A DNA stretch of 10,569 nucleotides from Dehalococcoidia bacterium. Lineage in GTDB: Bacteria; Chloroflexota; Dehalococcoidia; SZUA-161. Made by a program: the position numbers and the translations under genes. The stretch lies in the NCBI GenBank assembly GCA_014859215.1, contig JACUUS010000072.1:1-10569 (forward strand), given 5' to 3'. Shown one piece after another: positions 1-7,003 of the stretch (the first letter of the stretch is position 1; each line of letters begins with the position of its first letter). Below the pieces are notes generated by a model. That model saw nothing but the letters and a program-made list of their open reading frames with translations, did no database searches and had not been told where the DNA came from.

Positions 1-573
<573 letters not shown>

Positions 574-742
574 TACATTAAACCTTAGACAGAACTCTAT
601 TCAGTTTTTAAGGTGCATGCGCTTGCTTCTCAACATTAAGTGCGGCTCGATGTACTCAAGCCGCACTTTAGCGTACATCAGCCCGTGATTTAGTAGATAT
701 TAAGTTGTATCTATTTCAATCCTCATGCGCATCCAATAAATT
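574..742 (-). other. 23S rRNA leader with boxA-like element
   Basis: This is the expected transcribed leader between the promoter (start site near 736) and the 23S 5' end, about 160 bases. It holds a strong hairpin (638-668, listed separately). Close to the gene, at about 598-613, the minus strand reads CTTAAAAACTGAATAG, which resembles the conserved TTGAAAACTGAATA element before 23S genes in Gram-positive bacteria that carries boxA antitermination and processing signals. That comparison is by eye. No open frame or tRNA is seen here. The partner of any RNase III processing stem would lie after the 23S 3' end, outside the window. Confidence 0.5.
638..668 (-). other. Hairpin in 23S leader
   Basis: Arms 638-649 and 657-668 form a 12-bp stem with a 7-base loop. 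The only imperfect pair is a G-U wobble in the minus-strand RNA but a C-A mismatch in the plus-strand RNA, so the structure fits a transcript running with the rRNA. It is not followed by a U-run in that direction, so it is not a simple terminator. It could be a leader structure for antitermination or processing. Confidence 0.55.
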
Positions 743-771
743 AGTATACATTGGCTGCAATATCTTGTCAA
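743..771 (-). promoter_or_regulatory. 23S rRNA promoter (sigma70 type)
   Basis: On the minus strand a perfect -35 TTGACA (766-771) is followed by 17 bases and a -10 TATACT (743-748, five of six consensus bases). The predicted start site is near 736. The match to consensus and the optimal spacer are what one expects for a stable-RNA promoter, and it lies just downstream of the CoA-transferase stop codon. Confidence 0.85.
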
Positions 772-838
772 GGGTTGATACCCGCGCTTTTAACCTTTTT
801 CCACTATGGGCTCAGCCCTATTTCCCGGTTGGGCAGTC

Positions 839-2059
839 TCACGCCAGGACCCCGGCCCCGATGAGCTCTGCGAACACCGCATCGCCCATGCCCAGTATCT
901 TCTTGCACACGTACTCGGTATGCTCGCCGAACGAGGGGAAGGGCCTTTGCGGCTCGGACGGAGTCTTCGAAAGCCTGAAGGGAGGCCTTTCAGTAAGATG
1001 CTTGCCCATCTCCGCATGCTCAATCTCCACGAAGTGCTTCCTCTTTCGTATCTGCGGGTCGTTATCCACCAGGTCCTGCCCGGTCTGCACGACGCCCGCG
1101 GCCACGCCCGCGCGCTGGAGCCGGGCCATGAGCTCTTCCGGGGTGAAGTTGACCGTCCATTTGCCCAGCGATCTGTCCAGCTCATCCTGGTTCCTGGAGC
1201 GGTGGAGCAGCGTGTCGAATTTGGCGGACTTAGTCCATTCGGGATCGCCCATCTCTTTGCACAGCGCCTTCCATTCGTCGTCGCTGAAAACTGCAATCGC
1301 GATCCATTTCTCGATCCCCTTGCACGGGTATACGCCGTGAGGAGCAGCGCCCGGATTCCTGTTCCCCATCCTGTTCTGAACACGGCCGTTCACGGCATAG
1401 TCCATGACCACGGGCGCGGCAAGGTGTACGCTGGCTTCCAGCATGGCCAGGTCGATGTACTGGCCCTTGCCCGTCCGCTGACGGAAGTCGAGCGCTCCCA
1501 TCAATGCTATGAGCACGTACCAGGGCGCGATGTAGTCCGTGTATGCCGCCACAGGCAGCGAGGGAGCTCTGTCCGGCCAGCCCAGCAGGTTCACGAAACC
1601 ATTGGTGGCCTGGAGAAGCTGGCCGAAGGTTGGCTGGTGGGCATAGGGACCGGTCTGGCCGAACATGCTCATGCTGAGCATGATGATATCAGGCTTGACC
1701 TTGATCATTTCGTCGTAGTCTATGTTCAGCCGCTTCATCACTCCGGGCCCGAAGGTCTCGACGATGATGTCCGCGCGTTCGACCAGTCTCTTCACGATCT
1801 CGATGCCGCGCGGTTCGCGCAGGTTGATGTTAACGCTGTACTTGCTTGAGTTGTAGTTGGCGAAGACCCCGCTGGAGTTGAGGCCCATCGCCCCCGGTTT
1901 GAAAGGCGTCATTAGCCTCGTGCCGTCCGGCCTGGCGGCGGACTCGATCTTGATAACCTCGGCGCCGTGGTCGCCGAGATACTTTGTCACCATAGGTCCG
2001 GTGAACACCCAGGAGAAGTCGACTACCTTCAGGCCCTCGAGCGCATATTTCTTCGGCAT
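839..2059 (-). CDS. CaiB/BaiF family III CoA-transferase (second of pair)
   Basis: A 406-residue cytoplasmic enzyme of the class III CoA-transferase family, which moves CoA between carboxylic acids through a glutamyl/aspartyl-CoA type intermediate. It shows the family N-terminus LEGLKVVDFSWVFTGPMVTK, the AEVIKIES strand (34-40), SSKYSVNINLREPRG (71-85), ADIIVETFGPGVMKRL (96-111), SMFGQTGPYA (131-140) and the GKGQYIDLAMLEAS segment (197-210) near the expected catalytic acid. The ATG at 2059 is preceded by AAGGGG at good spacing. Length is typical (about 400). It starts 22 bases after the stop of a second family III transferase, so the two are very likely cotranscribed. The substrate cannot be read from the sequence: members handle carnitine, bile acids, oxalate, benzylsuccinate or 2-methylacyl-CoA racemisation. 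Confidence 0.93.
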   Translation of the reverse strand: MPKKYALEGLKVVDFSWVFTGPMVTKYLGDHGAEVIKIESAARPDGTRLMTPFKPGAMGLNSSGVFANYNSSKYSVNINLREPRGIEIVKRLVERADIIVETFGPGVMKRLNIDYDEMIKVKPDIIMLSMSMFGQTGPYAHQPTFGQLLQATNGFVNLLGWPDRAPSLPVAAYTDYIAPWYVLIALMGALDFRQRTGKGQYIDLAMLEASVHLAAPVVMDYAVNGRVQNRMGNRNPGAAPHGVYPCKGIEKWIAIAVFSDDEWKALCKEMGDPEWTKSAKFDTLLHRSRNQDELDRSLGKWTVNFTPEELMARLQRAGVAAGVVQTGQDLVDNDPQIRKRKHFVEIEHAEMGKHLTERPPFRLSKTPSEPQRPFPSFGEHTEYVCKKILGMGDAVFAELIGAGVLA

Positions 2060-2081
2060 TCTGTTCCCCTTCTGGAAGAAT

Positions 2082-3338
2082 TTATATGACGTTTTCTCGC
2101 TTTAGCACCTGGAGCTCTTCCTGGGTGAAGCCCAGTTCTTTCACATAGAGCTCTTGATTGTGCTCCCCGATGAGAGGGGCCCGGTTCCCCTTCTGCCAGG
2201 CAGTCTCGCTTGACTTGAAGTAAGCGCCCGGATAGGTTATCGAGGTCTTGAGCTCGGGGTGGTCCATTTTGACCCAGAAATTCCTCGAGGCGAGCTGCGG
2301 GTCTTCGACGATGTCCTTCGCATTGTTTACCGGCTGGAGAACGTTCTTCTGCCTCAGGGCTTCTTCGTGAAGCTCTCTCTTGGTATGCCGGAGGAAGTAC
2401 TTGCCGATCTCGGCTTCCCACTGGTTTATCTTGTCCTGGGAAATCTCGGTGAAGCTCAGGGTGCTCCAGTCGATCCCCTTCATATTCTCTCCCAACCCTT
2501 CGGCGTTCATTGACGCTATCAGGTCGTTCATCACGTTCGCGCCGGGCTGGGCCATGAGCAGTCGGTAGCAGACGTACCCGTCCTTGCAGGGCCAGATCAG
2601 CCTGTAGGTAACGCCGAGTCGTCTCCACAGGCCTCCCTCTCTGGTATGGATAATCTGCTTGAGCAGGTACCAGTCGTGCGGAGCATAGCAGAGCGTCCAG
2701 ATCATCGCCTCCTGCATGGACAGGTCCACGTGCTGCCCCTCGCCTGAAACGAGCCTGTAGTAGTGGGCAATAAGCGTTCCCACCGCTGCCTGTAGGCTTC
2801 CCTGCAAATAGGACTGGTCGCTGCTGAACCGTACGGGGGGCCGGTCGGAGTCACCGCAGATATATACGTAGCCCGCCATGGCCATCGTCACCAGGTCGGG
2901 AGAGTTGTACTTGCTGTGTGGCCCGGTCTGGCCGTAGGGGGTAATCGAGGTCATTATGATTCTGGGATTAATCTTGCTCAGCTCTGAATAGCCGAGGCCG
3001 AGCTTGTCCAGGTAGCCCGGAGTGAAAGACTCGATGACGAAATCCGCTCTGGAGGCGAGTCTCCTGAAGATCTCCTGCCCGTCAGGCGACTCGAGGTTGA
3101 GCGTGATGCCCCTTTTGTTGATGTTGAGAGCAAACCAGGAGAGACTTCTCTCCGGGTTGGGGGTGTCCTGGTAAAAGGGGCCCACGTTCCTGGACGGGTC
3201 TCCGCCCGGCCTCTCAATCTTTATGACATCCGCGCCGAACTCGGCGAGAATCTTGCCGCAAAGGGCTCCCCTGTCGTCAGTGAGATCGAGCACCCGGTAA
3301 GGGCCAAGCATAGCCGGTCTTGCTTTTTCCTCGGGCAT
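2082..3338 (-). CDS. CaiB/BaiF family III CoA-transferase (first of pair)
   Basis: A 418-residue family III CoA-transferase. Landmarks are GPYRVLDLTDDRGALCGKIL (12-31), GADVIKIERPGGDPSR (35-50), KRGITLNLESPDGQEI (75-90), ADFVIESFTPGYLDKLG (98-114), SITPYGQTGP (131-140) and GEGQHVDLSMQEA (199-211), the last covering the region of the catalytic carboxylate. I chose the ATG at 3338 because AAAGGAG sits 8 bases before it; an in-frame TTG at 3356 lies upstream of that ribosome binding site and has none of its own. nadE ends 72 bases upstream without an obvious terminator. It is clearly diverged from its neighbour at 839-2059, so this is not a recent duplication. Two adjacent non-identical members raise the possibility of a heteromeric enzyme, as known for benzylsuccinate CoA-transferase (BbsE/BbsF); this is inference and the substrate is unknown. 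Confidence 0.93.
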   Translation of the reverse strand: MPEEKARPAMLGPYRVLDLTDDRGALCGKILAEFGADVIKIERPGGDPSRNVGPFYQDTPNPERSLSWFALNINKRGITLNLESPDGQEIFRRLASRADFVIESFTPGYLDKLGLGYSELSKINPRIIMTSITPYGQTGPHSKYNSPDLVTMAMAGYVYICGDSDRPPVRFSSDQSYLQGSLQAAVGTLIAHYYRLVSGEGQHVDLSMQEAMIWTLCYAPHDWYLLKQIIHTREGGLWRRLGVTYRLIWPCKDGYVCYRLLMAQPGANVMNDLIASMNAEGLGENMKGIDWSTLSFTEISQDKINQWEAEIGKYFLRHTKRELHEEALRQKNVLQPVNNAKDIVEDPQLASRNFWVKMDHPELKTSITYPGAYFKSSETAWQKGNRAPLIGEHNQELYVKELGFTQEELQVLKRENVI

Positions 3339-3410
3339 CAACGAAGCTCCTTTCAAAAACGGGTTTGTACGAACGCGCCTCGACTATTTTCACACAAGAA
3401 CATGACTCTG

Positions 3411-4154
3411 TCAAAAAGGCGGAACCGGGATGGGCCTTCTCTTGTGTTCACTCGCACGGACGCGCATCTGGATTCTGGCTATTACGTCCGGCCGGCCTTC
3501 GCCTGTCTGGAGGTAACTGTCCAGTTCCGCATAGGTGAAGCCCATCTCTCCTTCATCGGTCTGGCCTTCCCAGAGCCCTGCCGAAGGCGGCTTGTCGATG
3601 ATACTCCGGGGAATTTCGAGGAACGCGGCCAGCTCCCTGACCTGTCTCTTCAGCAGGTTTCCCAGGGGAATGATATCCACCGCGCCGTCTCCCCATTTGG
3701 TTGTGTAACCTATACTCAGTTCGCTCCTGTTTGAGGTCCCGGCCACCAGATAATGCATGCGGTTTGCAAGGAAGTAGAGGGCGCACATTCTCAGCCTCGG
3801 CTTGAGGTTGGACTCGGCGAGCCGCCGGGTCTCGGGAGAACCCACGGTTTCCGGGATTACGTTGAGGAGCGAGTCATAGACCCCGTCGAGCGGTACTGTC
3901 ACAACCGGGATACTGAATTTGCCGGCTACTGCCTTTGCATCCTCGAGGTCCTGTCCAGGGGAGTAACAGGGCATGAGCGCGGCCAGAACGTTGTCAGGGA
4001 AAGCCTTCTTGCAGAGTACCGCGACCACGGCTGAGTCTATCCCGCCGCTGAGTCCCAGCACTACTCCCCGGCTGTTTGAGCCCGCAACCTGGTCCTGTAT
4101 CCAGGCTGCAAGCCGGTCCGTCATTTCGGCCCAGGAACCCCGCAAAGAGTGCAT
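3411..4154 (-). CDS. nadE: NH3-dependent NAD+ synthetase
   Basis: This enzyme adenylates the carboxylate of nicotinic acid adenine dinucleotide and amidates it with ammonia, the last step of NAD synthesis. The 247-residue protein has the N-type ATP pyrophosphatase P-loop LSGGIDSA (35-42), the KPRLRM helix (118-123), the substrate-binding block GTSNRSELSIGYTTKWGDGA (139-158), KPPSAGLWEGQTDEGEMGF (188-206) and a basic C-terminus ending in KRRPIPVPPF. There is no fused glutaminase domain, so free ammonia or a separate ammonia source is implied. The start is uncertain: ATG at 4154 is used here, but an in-frame ATG at 4124 (residue 11) is possible and neither has a strong ribosome binding site. 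It lies 27 bases after hpf and before two CoA-transferases on the same strand, so it probably belongs to the hpf transcript. Confidence 0.95.
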   Translation of the reverse strand: MHSLRGSWAEMTDRLAAWIQDQVAGSNSRGVVLGLSGGIDSAVVAVLCKKAFPDNVLAALMPCYSPGQDLEDAKAVAGKFSIPVVTVPLDGVYDSLLNVIPETVGSPETRRLAESNLKPRLRMCALYFLANRMHYLVAGTSNRSELSIGYTTKWGDGAVDIIPLGNLLKRQVRELAAFLEIPRSIIDKPPSAGLWEGQTDEGEMGFTYAELDSYLQTGEGRPDVIARIQMRVRASEHKRRPIPVPPF

Positions 4155-4181
4155 ATGACTTATGAAGGAAGCTGCCCCAGA

Positions 4182-4739
4182 TCAGGCAAGCTCAGGCTCG
4201 ATGAGCCCGTAATCACCGTCGCTCCGGCGGTAGATAACGCTAAACTGGTTCTTATCCGAGTTGAAGAAAATGAAAAAGTCGTGGGAGAGTAGCTCCATCT
4301 GCTCGGCCGCTTCCTCCGGAGGCATCGGCTTGACGGGAAACCGCTTGACCTTGACGATTTTTCGCGGCTGCTCCCCCGTATCCTGCTGCTCCCCGGCGAG
4401 GGCGCCGAGAGGCTTTCTCGGTGTCTCGTTCTTCTTGTTGCTGCGGTAAAGCCTGGCTTTGAACCGTTCTATCTGCCGGTCGAGCACATCAAGAACAGTA
4501 TCCACACCGACGGTGATTGAGGGGCCTCGCTCCTCGGCTCGCAGCAGGGTACCGTGCGTCTTGATGGTAACCTGAACCACGTACTGATTGTCGGTAGCTC
4601 TCGTCATTTCCTGCGCTACCTCGACCTTGACCTCGCCTATGCCCGGGAAATGACGTTCCAGCTTTCTCATTTTCTCGCTGATGTACCCCTGCGTCCTTTC
4701 GTCGACGTGGAGGTTCTTTGCCTTGATAACAAGTTCCAT
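4182..4739 (-). CDS. hpf: Ribosome hibernation promoting factor, long form
   Basis: A 185-residue long HPF (also called RaiA/YfiA-like), which binds the 30S decoding region and drives formation of inactive 100S ribosome dimers when growth slows. The N-terminal S30AE domain runs from MELVIKAKNLHVDE to about residue 100 (GPSITVGVDTVLDVLDRQIERFKARL at 72-97). A low-complexity linker, about 103-127, follows, then the C-terminal dimerisation domain from IVKVKRFPVKPMPPEEAAEQ (128-147) through LLSHDFFIFFNSD and YGLIEPEL. I start at ATG 4739 because this matches the family N-terminus; a TTG at 4778 sits almost at the predicted transcription start and would add 13 unrelated residues. It has its own promoter at 4790-4819 and is followed by nadE. 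Confidence 0.95.
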   Translation of the reverse strand: MELVIKAKNLHVDERTQGYISEKMRKLERHFPGIGEVKVEVAQEMTRATDNQYVVQVTIKTHGTLLRAEERGPSITVGVDTVLDVLDRQIERFKARLYRSNKKNETPRKPLGALAGEQQDTGEQPRKIVKVKRFPVKPMPPEEAAEQMELLSHDFFIFFNSDKNQFSVIYRRSDGDYGLIEPELA

Positions 4740-4789
4740 CTTTTCCGATACCCTTTCTGGCCTTACGAGTTTAATCAAAATCAGATTCT

Positions 4790-4819
4790 ATTCTAAGATA
4801 TGTGTTTGCCCCTTTTCAA
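4790..4819 (-). promoter_or_regulatory. Promoter of hpf
   Basis: On the minus strand TTGAAA (4814-4819) is followed by 18 bases and TAGAAT (4790-4795); a second TAGAAT overlaps at 4785-4790. The predicted start near 4783 gives an untranslated leader of about 45 bases before the ATG at 4739. The surrounding DNA is AT-rich compared with the genes on either side. Confidence 0.6.
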
Positions 4820-4901
4820 CATAAGTCGTTTGGGACCAAGCGATGGATTCGTGACGGGTGCGCTATGCCGGGGCGGCCGCCCGGCAGCCTGGAGACAGAT
4901 A

Positions 4902-5369
4902 CTAGCCAATGCGGAAAGTCCCCGTGCCTACCGCAACAAGCTCCTGCTCATCGTTGTGGAGTTCCATACGTGCGACGGCGATTTTCTTGCCTGTGCGGAG
5001 GACTGTGCCGGTCCCTGTGAATACCTTGCCGCGGCCGGGTTGAAGAAAGTCTATTCGAAGATCGATCGTATTGACGCCGGTGAGCCTTCGCGCTTGCTCC
5101 GCCAGGGGGAGCCCTTCGACGTCCTTGCGGAGCTTCCACGCAACAGTAGCTCCGCCGACTATGTCCATGACCGATGTGATTACTCCTCCATGCAGGCGCA
5201 GGCCGTCGGGCGCGAGTGCGAGCTCGGTTCGCATCGGAAGCCTGATAAGGATGCGGTCGTCCCCGGAGGGTTCGAACTGCACACCCAGAAGCTCGACAAA
5301 AGGAGGGTACCGGCCCTGGAGACCCATCTCCTTCGAGAGCTTCTCGTCCTGTTCACTCAAACCGCTCAT
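4902..5369 (-). CDS. PaaI-like hotdog-fold thioesterase
   Basis: A 155-residue single-domain protein of the PaaI/YigI-type hotdog family, which hydrolyses acyl- or aroyl-CoA thioesters in the cytoplasm, usually as a tetramer. The diagnostic segment is LRLHGGVITSVMDIVGGAT (57-75): HGG plus the downstream Asp69 that usually acts in catalysis. TIDLRIDFLQPG (101-112) is the conserved second strand, and the C-terminal strands (ARMELHND, LVAVGTGTF) complete the fold. Start ATG 5369 has AGGAG five bases upstream and lies about 15 bases after the predicted transcription start. It is divergent from the heliorhodopsin gene and ends about 80 bases before the hpf promoter. The acyl-CoA substrate is unknown. 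Confidence 0.88.
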   Translation of the reverse strand: MSGLSEQDEKLSKEMGLQGRYPPFVELLGVQFEPSGDDRILIRLPMRTELALAPDGLRLHGGVITSVMDIVGGATVAWKLRKDVEGLPLAEQARRLTGVNTIDLRIDFLQPGRGKVFTGTGTVLRTGKKIAVARMELHNDEQELVAVGTGTFRIG

Positions 5370-5390
5370 GCACTCTCCTCTTCACACCGT

Positions 5391-5419
5391 ATTGTGCGTA
5401 CTGCGAAGGGCTTTGTCAA
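5391..5419 (-). promoter_or_regulatory. Promoter of the thioesterase gene
   Basis: On the minus strand a perfect TTGACA (5414-5419) is followed by 17 bases and CACAAT (5391-5396, four of six consensus bases). The predicted start near 5384 is followed directly by the AGGAG ribosome binding site (5376-5380) and the ATG at 5369. Confidence 0.65.
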
Positions 5420-5557
5420 TAAGAAGCGCATCTGCTTCCAACGGGCGACGAGTTTCTGTGAGCACCGCCTGGCGGGGAACAGGATACGTGGTGATTGCGT
5501 TTAAGGCGGGGTTTCCCCGCAGCTCGATTATGAGCCCTGGTCCGCTTCTTTTTGGCA

Positions 5558-5587
5558 TTGATTTCTGCGTTCGATGTACCCCATTAT
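5558..5587 (+). promoter_or_regulatory. Possible promoter of the heliorhodopsin gene
   Basis: TTGATT (5558-5563) and CATTAT (5582-5587) are separated by 18 bases, each matching four of six consensus positions. A start near 5595 would leave a leader of about 25 bases before the TTG start codon. This is the best plus-strand candidate I found in the 250-base divergent spacer, but it is weak. The spacer otherwise holds only a short G/C hairpin (5506-5520). Confidence 0.3.
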
Positions 5588-5619
5588 TAGTTTACCGGGT
5601 ACTCCTTCGAGGTGCTGCG

Positions 5620-6405
5620 TTGAGAGAGAATGATGACCGGAATGCGAGCCAGTTCGCCTCGCTGAGGCGCTGGAATATCGCGATGTCGGTACTGCACCTG
5701 GTGCAGGGTATCGCGATCCTCGCTTTGAGCACGGACTTCTCGGTCACCGTGACGACGTCCTTCCTGAGGTTCATGCCTGAGATCGGCAGGCCGGAAACCG
5801 CGACCGAAGAGCTATTCAGCCTGCGCCTGGGGCCGATGGTTGCGGCATTCCTCTTCATCTCTTCGATCGCTCACTTCATCATGGCCTGGCCCGCTTACAG
5901 GTGGTACGTCAGGAAGCTGAAGAGCAATATCAACTATGTCAGGTGGTACGAGTACTCCTTGAGCGCCTCGCTCATGATCGTGATAATCGCCTTGCTGAGC
6001 GGGGTATTCGACCTGCCAAGCCTGATAATGCTGTTCGCTCTGACTGCCGTCATGAACCTGTTCGGCCTGATGATGGAGCTGCACAACCAGAGGACCGAGA
6101 GGACGAACTGGACGGCATACATATTCGGGTGGATTGCAGGCGTTATCCCCTGGATCATAATAGCCTGGTACTTCTTCACCGCGATATCCTCGGCGGGCGA
6201 GGCGGTCCCCACATTCGTTTACTATATACTCGGCTCGCTCTTCATCCTGTTTTTCAGCTTCGCGGTAAACATGCTGCTCCAGTACAAGGGCGTCGGACGC
6301 TGGCGGGACTACCTCTACGGAGAGCGCGGGTACATGATTCTGAGCCTTGTGGCGAAGTCGGCTCTGGCATGGCAGGTATTCGGAGGGACGCTTAGGGAGA
6401 TGTAG
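5620..6405 (+). CDS. Heliorhodopsin
   Basis: A 261-residue seven-helix membrane protein that I recognise as heliorhodopsin, the retinal-binding family with membrane orientation inverted relative to type 1 rhodopsins. Helix A has VLHLVQGIAILALSTDFSV with His26; helix B has SIAHFIM with His85; helix C has RWYEYSLSASLMIV with Glu111, the expected Schiff-base counterion; helix E has FGWIAGVIPWIIIAWYF; helix G has LSLVAKSALAWQVFGGTL with Lys246, the expected retinal-linked lysine. These four sites correspond to His23, His80, Glu107 and Lys241 of the first described member, 48C12 (253 residues), compared from memory. The TTG at 5620 is chosen because GAGGTG lies five bases before it and it gives the family N-terminus; the frame is open further upstream but overlaps the thioesterase gene. 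Function in the family is unsettled (signalling or enzyme modulation rather than pumping). No opsin partner or retinal-synthesis gene is nearby. Confidence 0.96.
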   Translation: MRENDDRNASQFASLRRWNIAMSVLHLVQGIAILALSTDFSVTVTTSFLRFMPEIGRPETATEELFSLRLGPMVAAFLFISSIAHFIMAWPAYRWYVRKLKSNINYVRWYEYSLSASLMIVIIALLSGVFDLPSLIMLFALTAVMNLFGLMMELHNQRTERTNWTAYIFGWIAGVIPWIIIAWYFFTAISSAGEAVPTFVYYILGSLFILFFSFAVNMLLQYKGVGRWRDYLYGERGYMILSLVAKSALAWQVFGGTLREM

Positions 6406-6506
6406 GTAAGACCAGAATCAAGATTGAGATTAAGACTGAGTGAGTAAACAAAGGAGGGGCCGTTCCCGGCTCCTCCTGTTCTTTCGGCTGATAGCGCTGG
6501 TCTTAC
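6406..6506. repeat. Perfect 10-bp inverted repeat around the terminator
   Basis: GTAAGACCAG at 6406-6415 and its exact reverse complement CTGGTCTTAC at 6497-6506 bracket the convergent terminator. The left copy begins right after the heliorhodopsin stop codon; the right copy spans the stop codon of the chagasin-like gene. The 81 bases between include the 26-base terminator hairpin and the purine-rich stretch 6415-6450. Confidence 0.6.
6452..6477. terminator. Bidirectional intrinsic terminator
   Basis: Arms 6452-6462 and 6467-6477 form an 11-bp G/C-rich stem (one G-U pair in the plus-strand RNA) with a 4-base loop. On the minus strand it is followed by TTTGTTT, on the plus strand by GTTCTTTC. 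It lies between two convergent genes, 46 bases after the heliorhodopsin stop and 25 bases after the chagasin-like stop, so it can end both transcripts; the U-tract is better for the minus strand. Confidence 0.75.
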
Positions 6507-6925
6507 TCAACCACGATAGTAAGCTCGAATATCTGAAGAGGCTCTACGCCCTGCTCCCAGGGCCTTTCGTACTCCAGCACTATCTTGCTCTCGCCCTTCT
6601 TCAATGCCTTAAAGGTCCAGGTATCCTCTCCTTCGGCCCCTATAAGACCGCTCTGTGCCGGCTGGTGCTTCGTGTCGACGAACTCTACCGATTCGTCGCT
6701 GTTCCCGGCAAGCTCCCATGAATAACCCGTGGAGGGATTTGCGACGAGGGTAACGGAAAGCTCTTTTCCGGGCACAAGTTTTACTTCCTGACCTGAATAT
6801 GAGGCGTCAACCTGTATGTCTGCCATTGAGGGGGAAGATGCGTCTACGCCGCTGCATGCCGCGGCGAACCCGAGTGTACCAGCCAGAACCACCAGCGCCA
6901 GCGCGATTCCAATCGCTTTCTTCAT
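6503..6925 (-). CDS. Chagasin/amoebiapepsin-like (I42) protease inhibitor, exported
   Basis: A 140-residue protein with an export signal and one chagasin-type immunoglobulin-like inhibitor domain of cysteine peptidases. All three inhibitory loops are recognisable: NPSTGYSW (63-70) for the NPTTGY/F loop, GAEGEDTWTF (96-105) for the GxGG loop region, and RPWEQG (121-126) for the RPW/F loop. Residues 4-23 are hydrophobic after two lysines and end in FAAACS; Cys24 may be a lipoprotein cysteine, though the -3 residue is Ala rather than the usual Leu, so plain secretion is also possible. The ATG at 6925 has AGGAG about five bases upstream. It follows a 33-residue signal-like small gene and ends at the convergent terminator. 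It could guard against the cell's own or foreign cysteine peptidases; the target is unknown. Confidence 0.88.
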   Translation of the reverse strand: MKKAIGIALALVVLAGTLGFAAACSGVDASSPSMADIQVDASYSGQEVKLVPGKELSVTLVANPSTGYSWELAGNSDESVEFVDTKHQPAQSGLIGAEGEDTWTFKALKKGESKIVLEYERPWEQGVEPLQIFELTIVVE

Positions 6926-7003
6926 GTTCTCTCCTTTTTCTGCCCGGACGCTACCAGCCGGTCTCTGTCGTTCTCTATCCCGGGAAGCCCGGTGGAGGAC
7001 CCG

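Noticed and set aside
808..818. GGGCTCAGCCC downstream of the CoA-transferase pair, considered as a terminator
   Set aside because: The stem is only four to five pairs with a tiny loop, and the following A/T content does not form a U-tract at the right distance. No clear terminator is visible before the 23S promoter.
806..1849. Long open frame on the plus strand (347 codons)
   Set aside because: It lies wholly antisense to the well-supported CoA-transferase at 839-2059, shows no family motifs, and is explained by the GC-rich codon use of the real gene.
4867..4885. G/C palindrome between the thioesterase stop and the hpf promoter, considered as a terminator
   Set aside because: GCCGGG/CCCGGC arms are present, but no U-tract follows on either strand, so a terminator call is not supported.
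5071..5619. Upstream in-frame extension of the heliorhodopsin frame to an ATG at 5071
   Set aside because: It overlaps the thioesterase gene on the other strand and would add 183 residues without resemblance to the family. The TTG at 5620 has a ribosome binding site and gives the normal length.
6963..6999. Hairpin CCGGG-CTT-CCCGG between the small protein gene and the inhibitor gene
   Set aside because: The stem is five pairs and is followed by GATAGAG, not a U-run, so it is unlikely to stop transcription. It was not strong enough to list.
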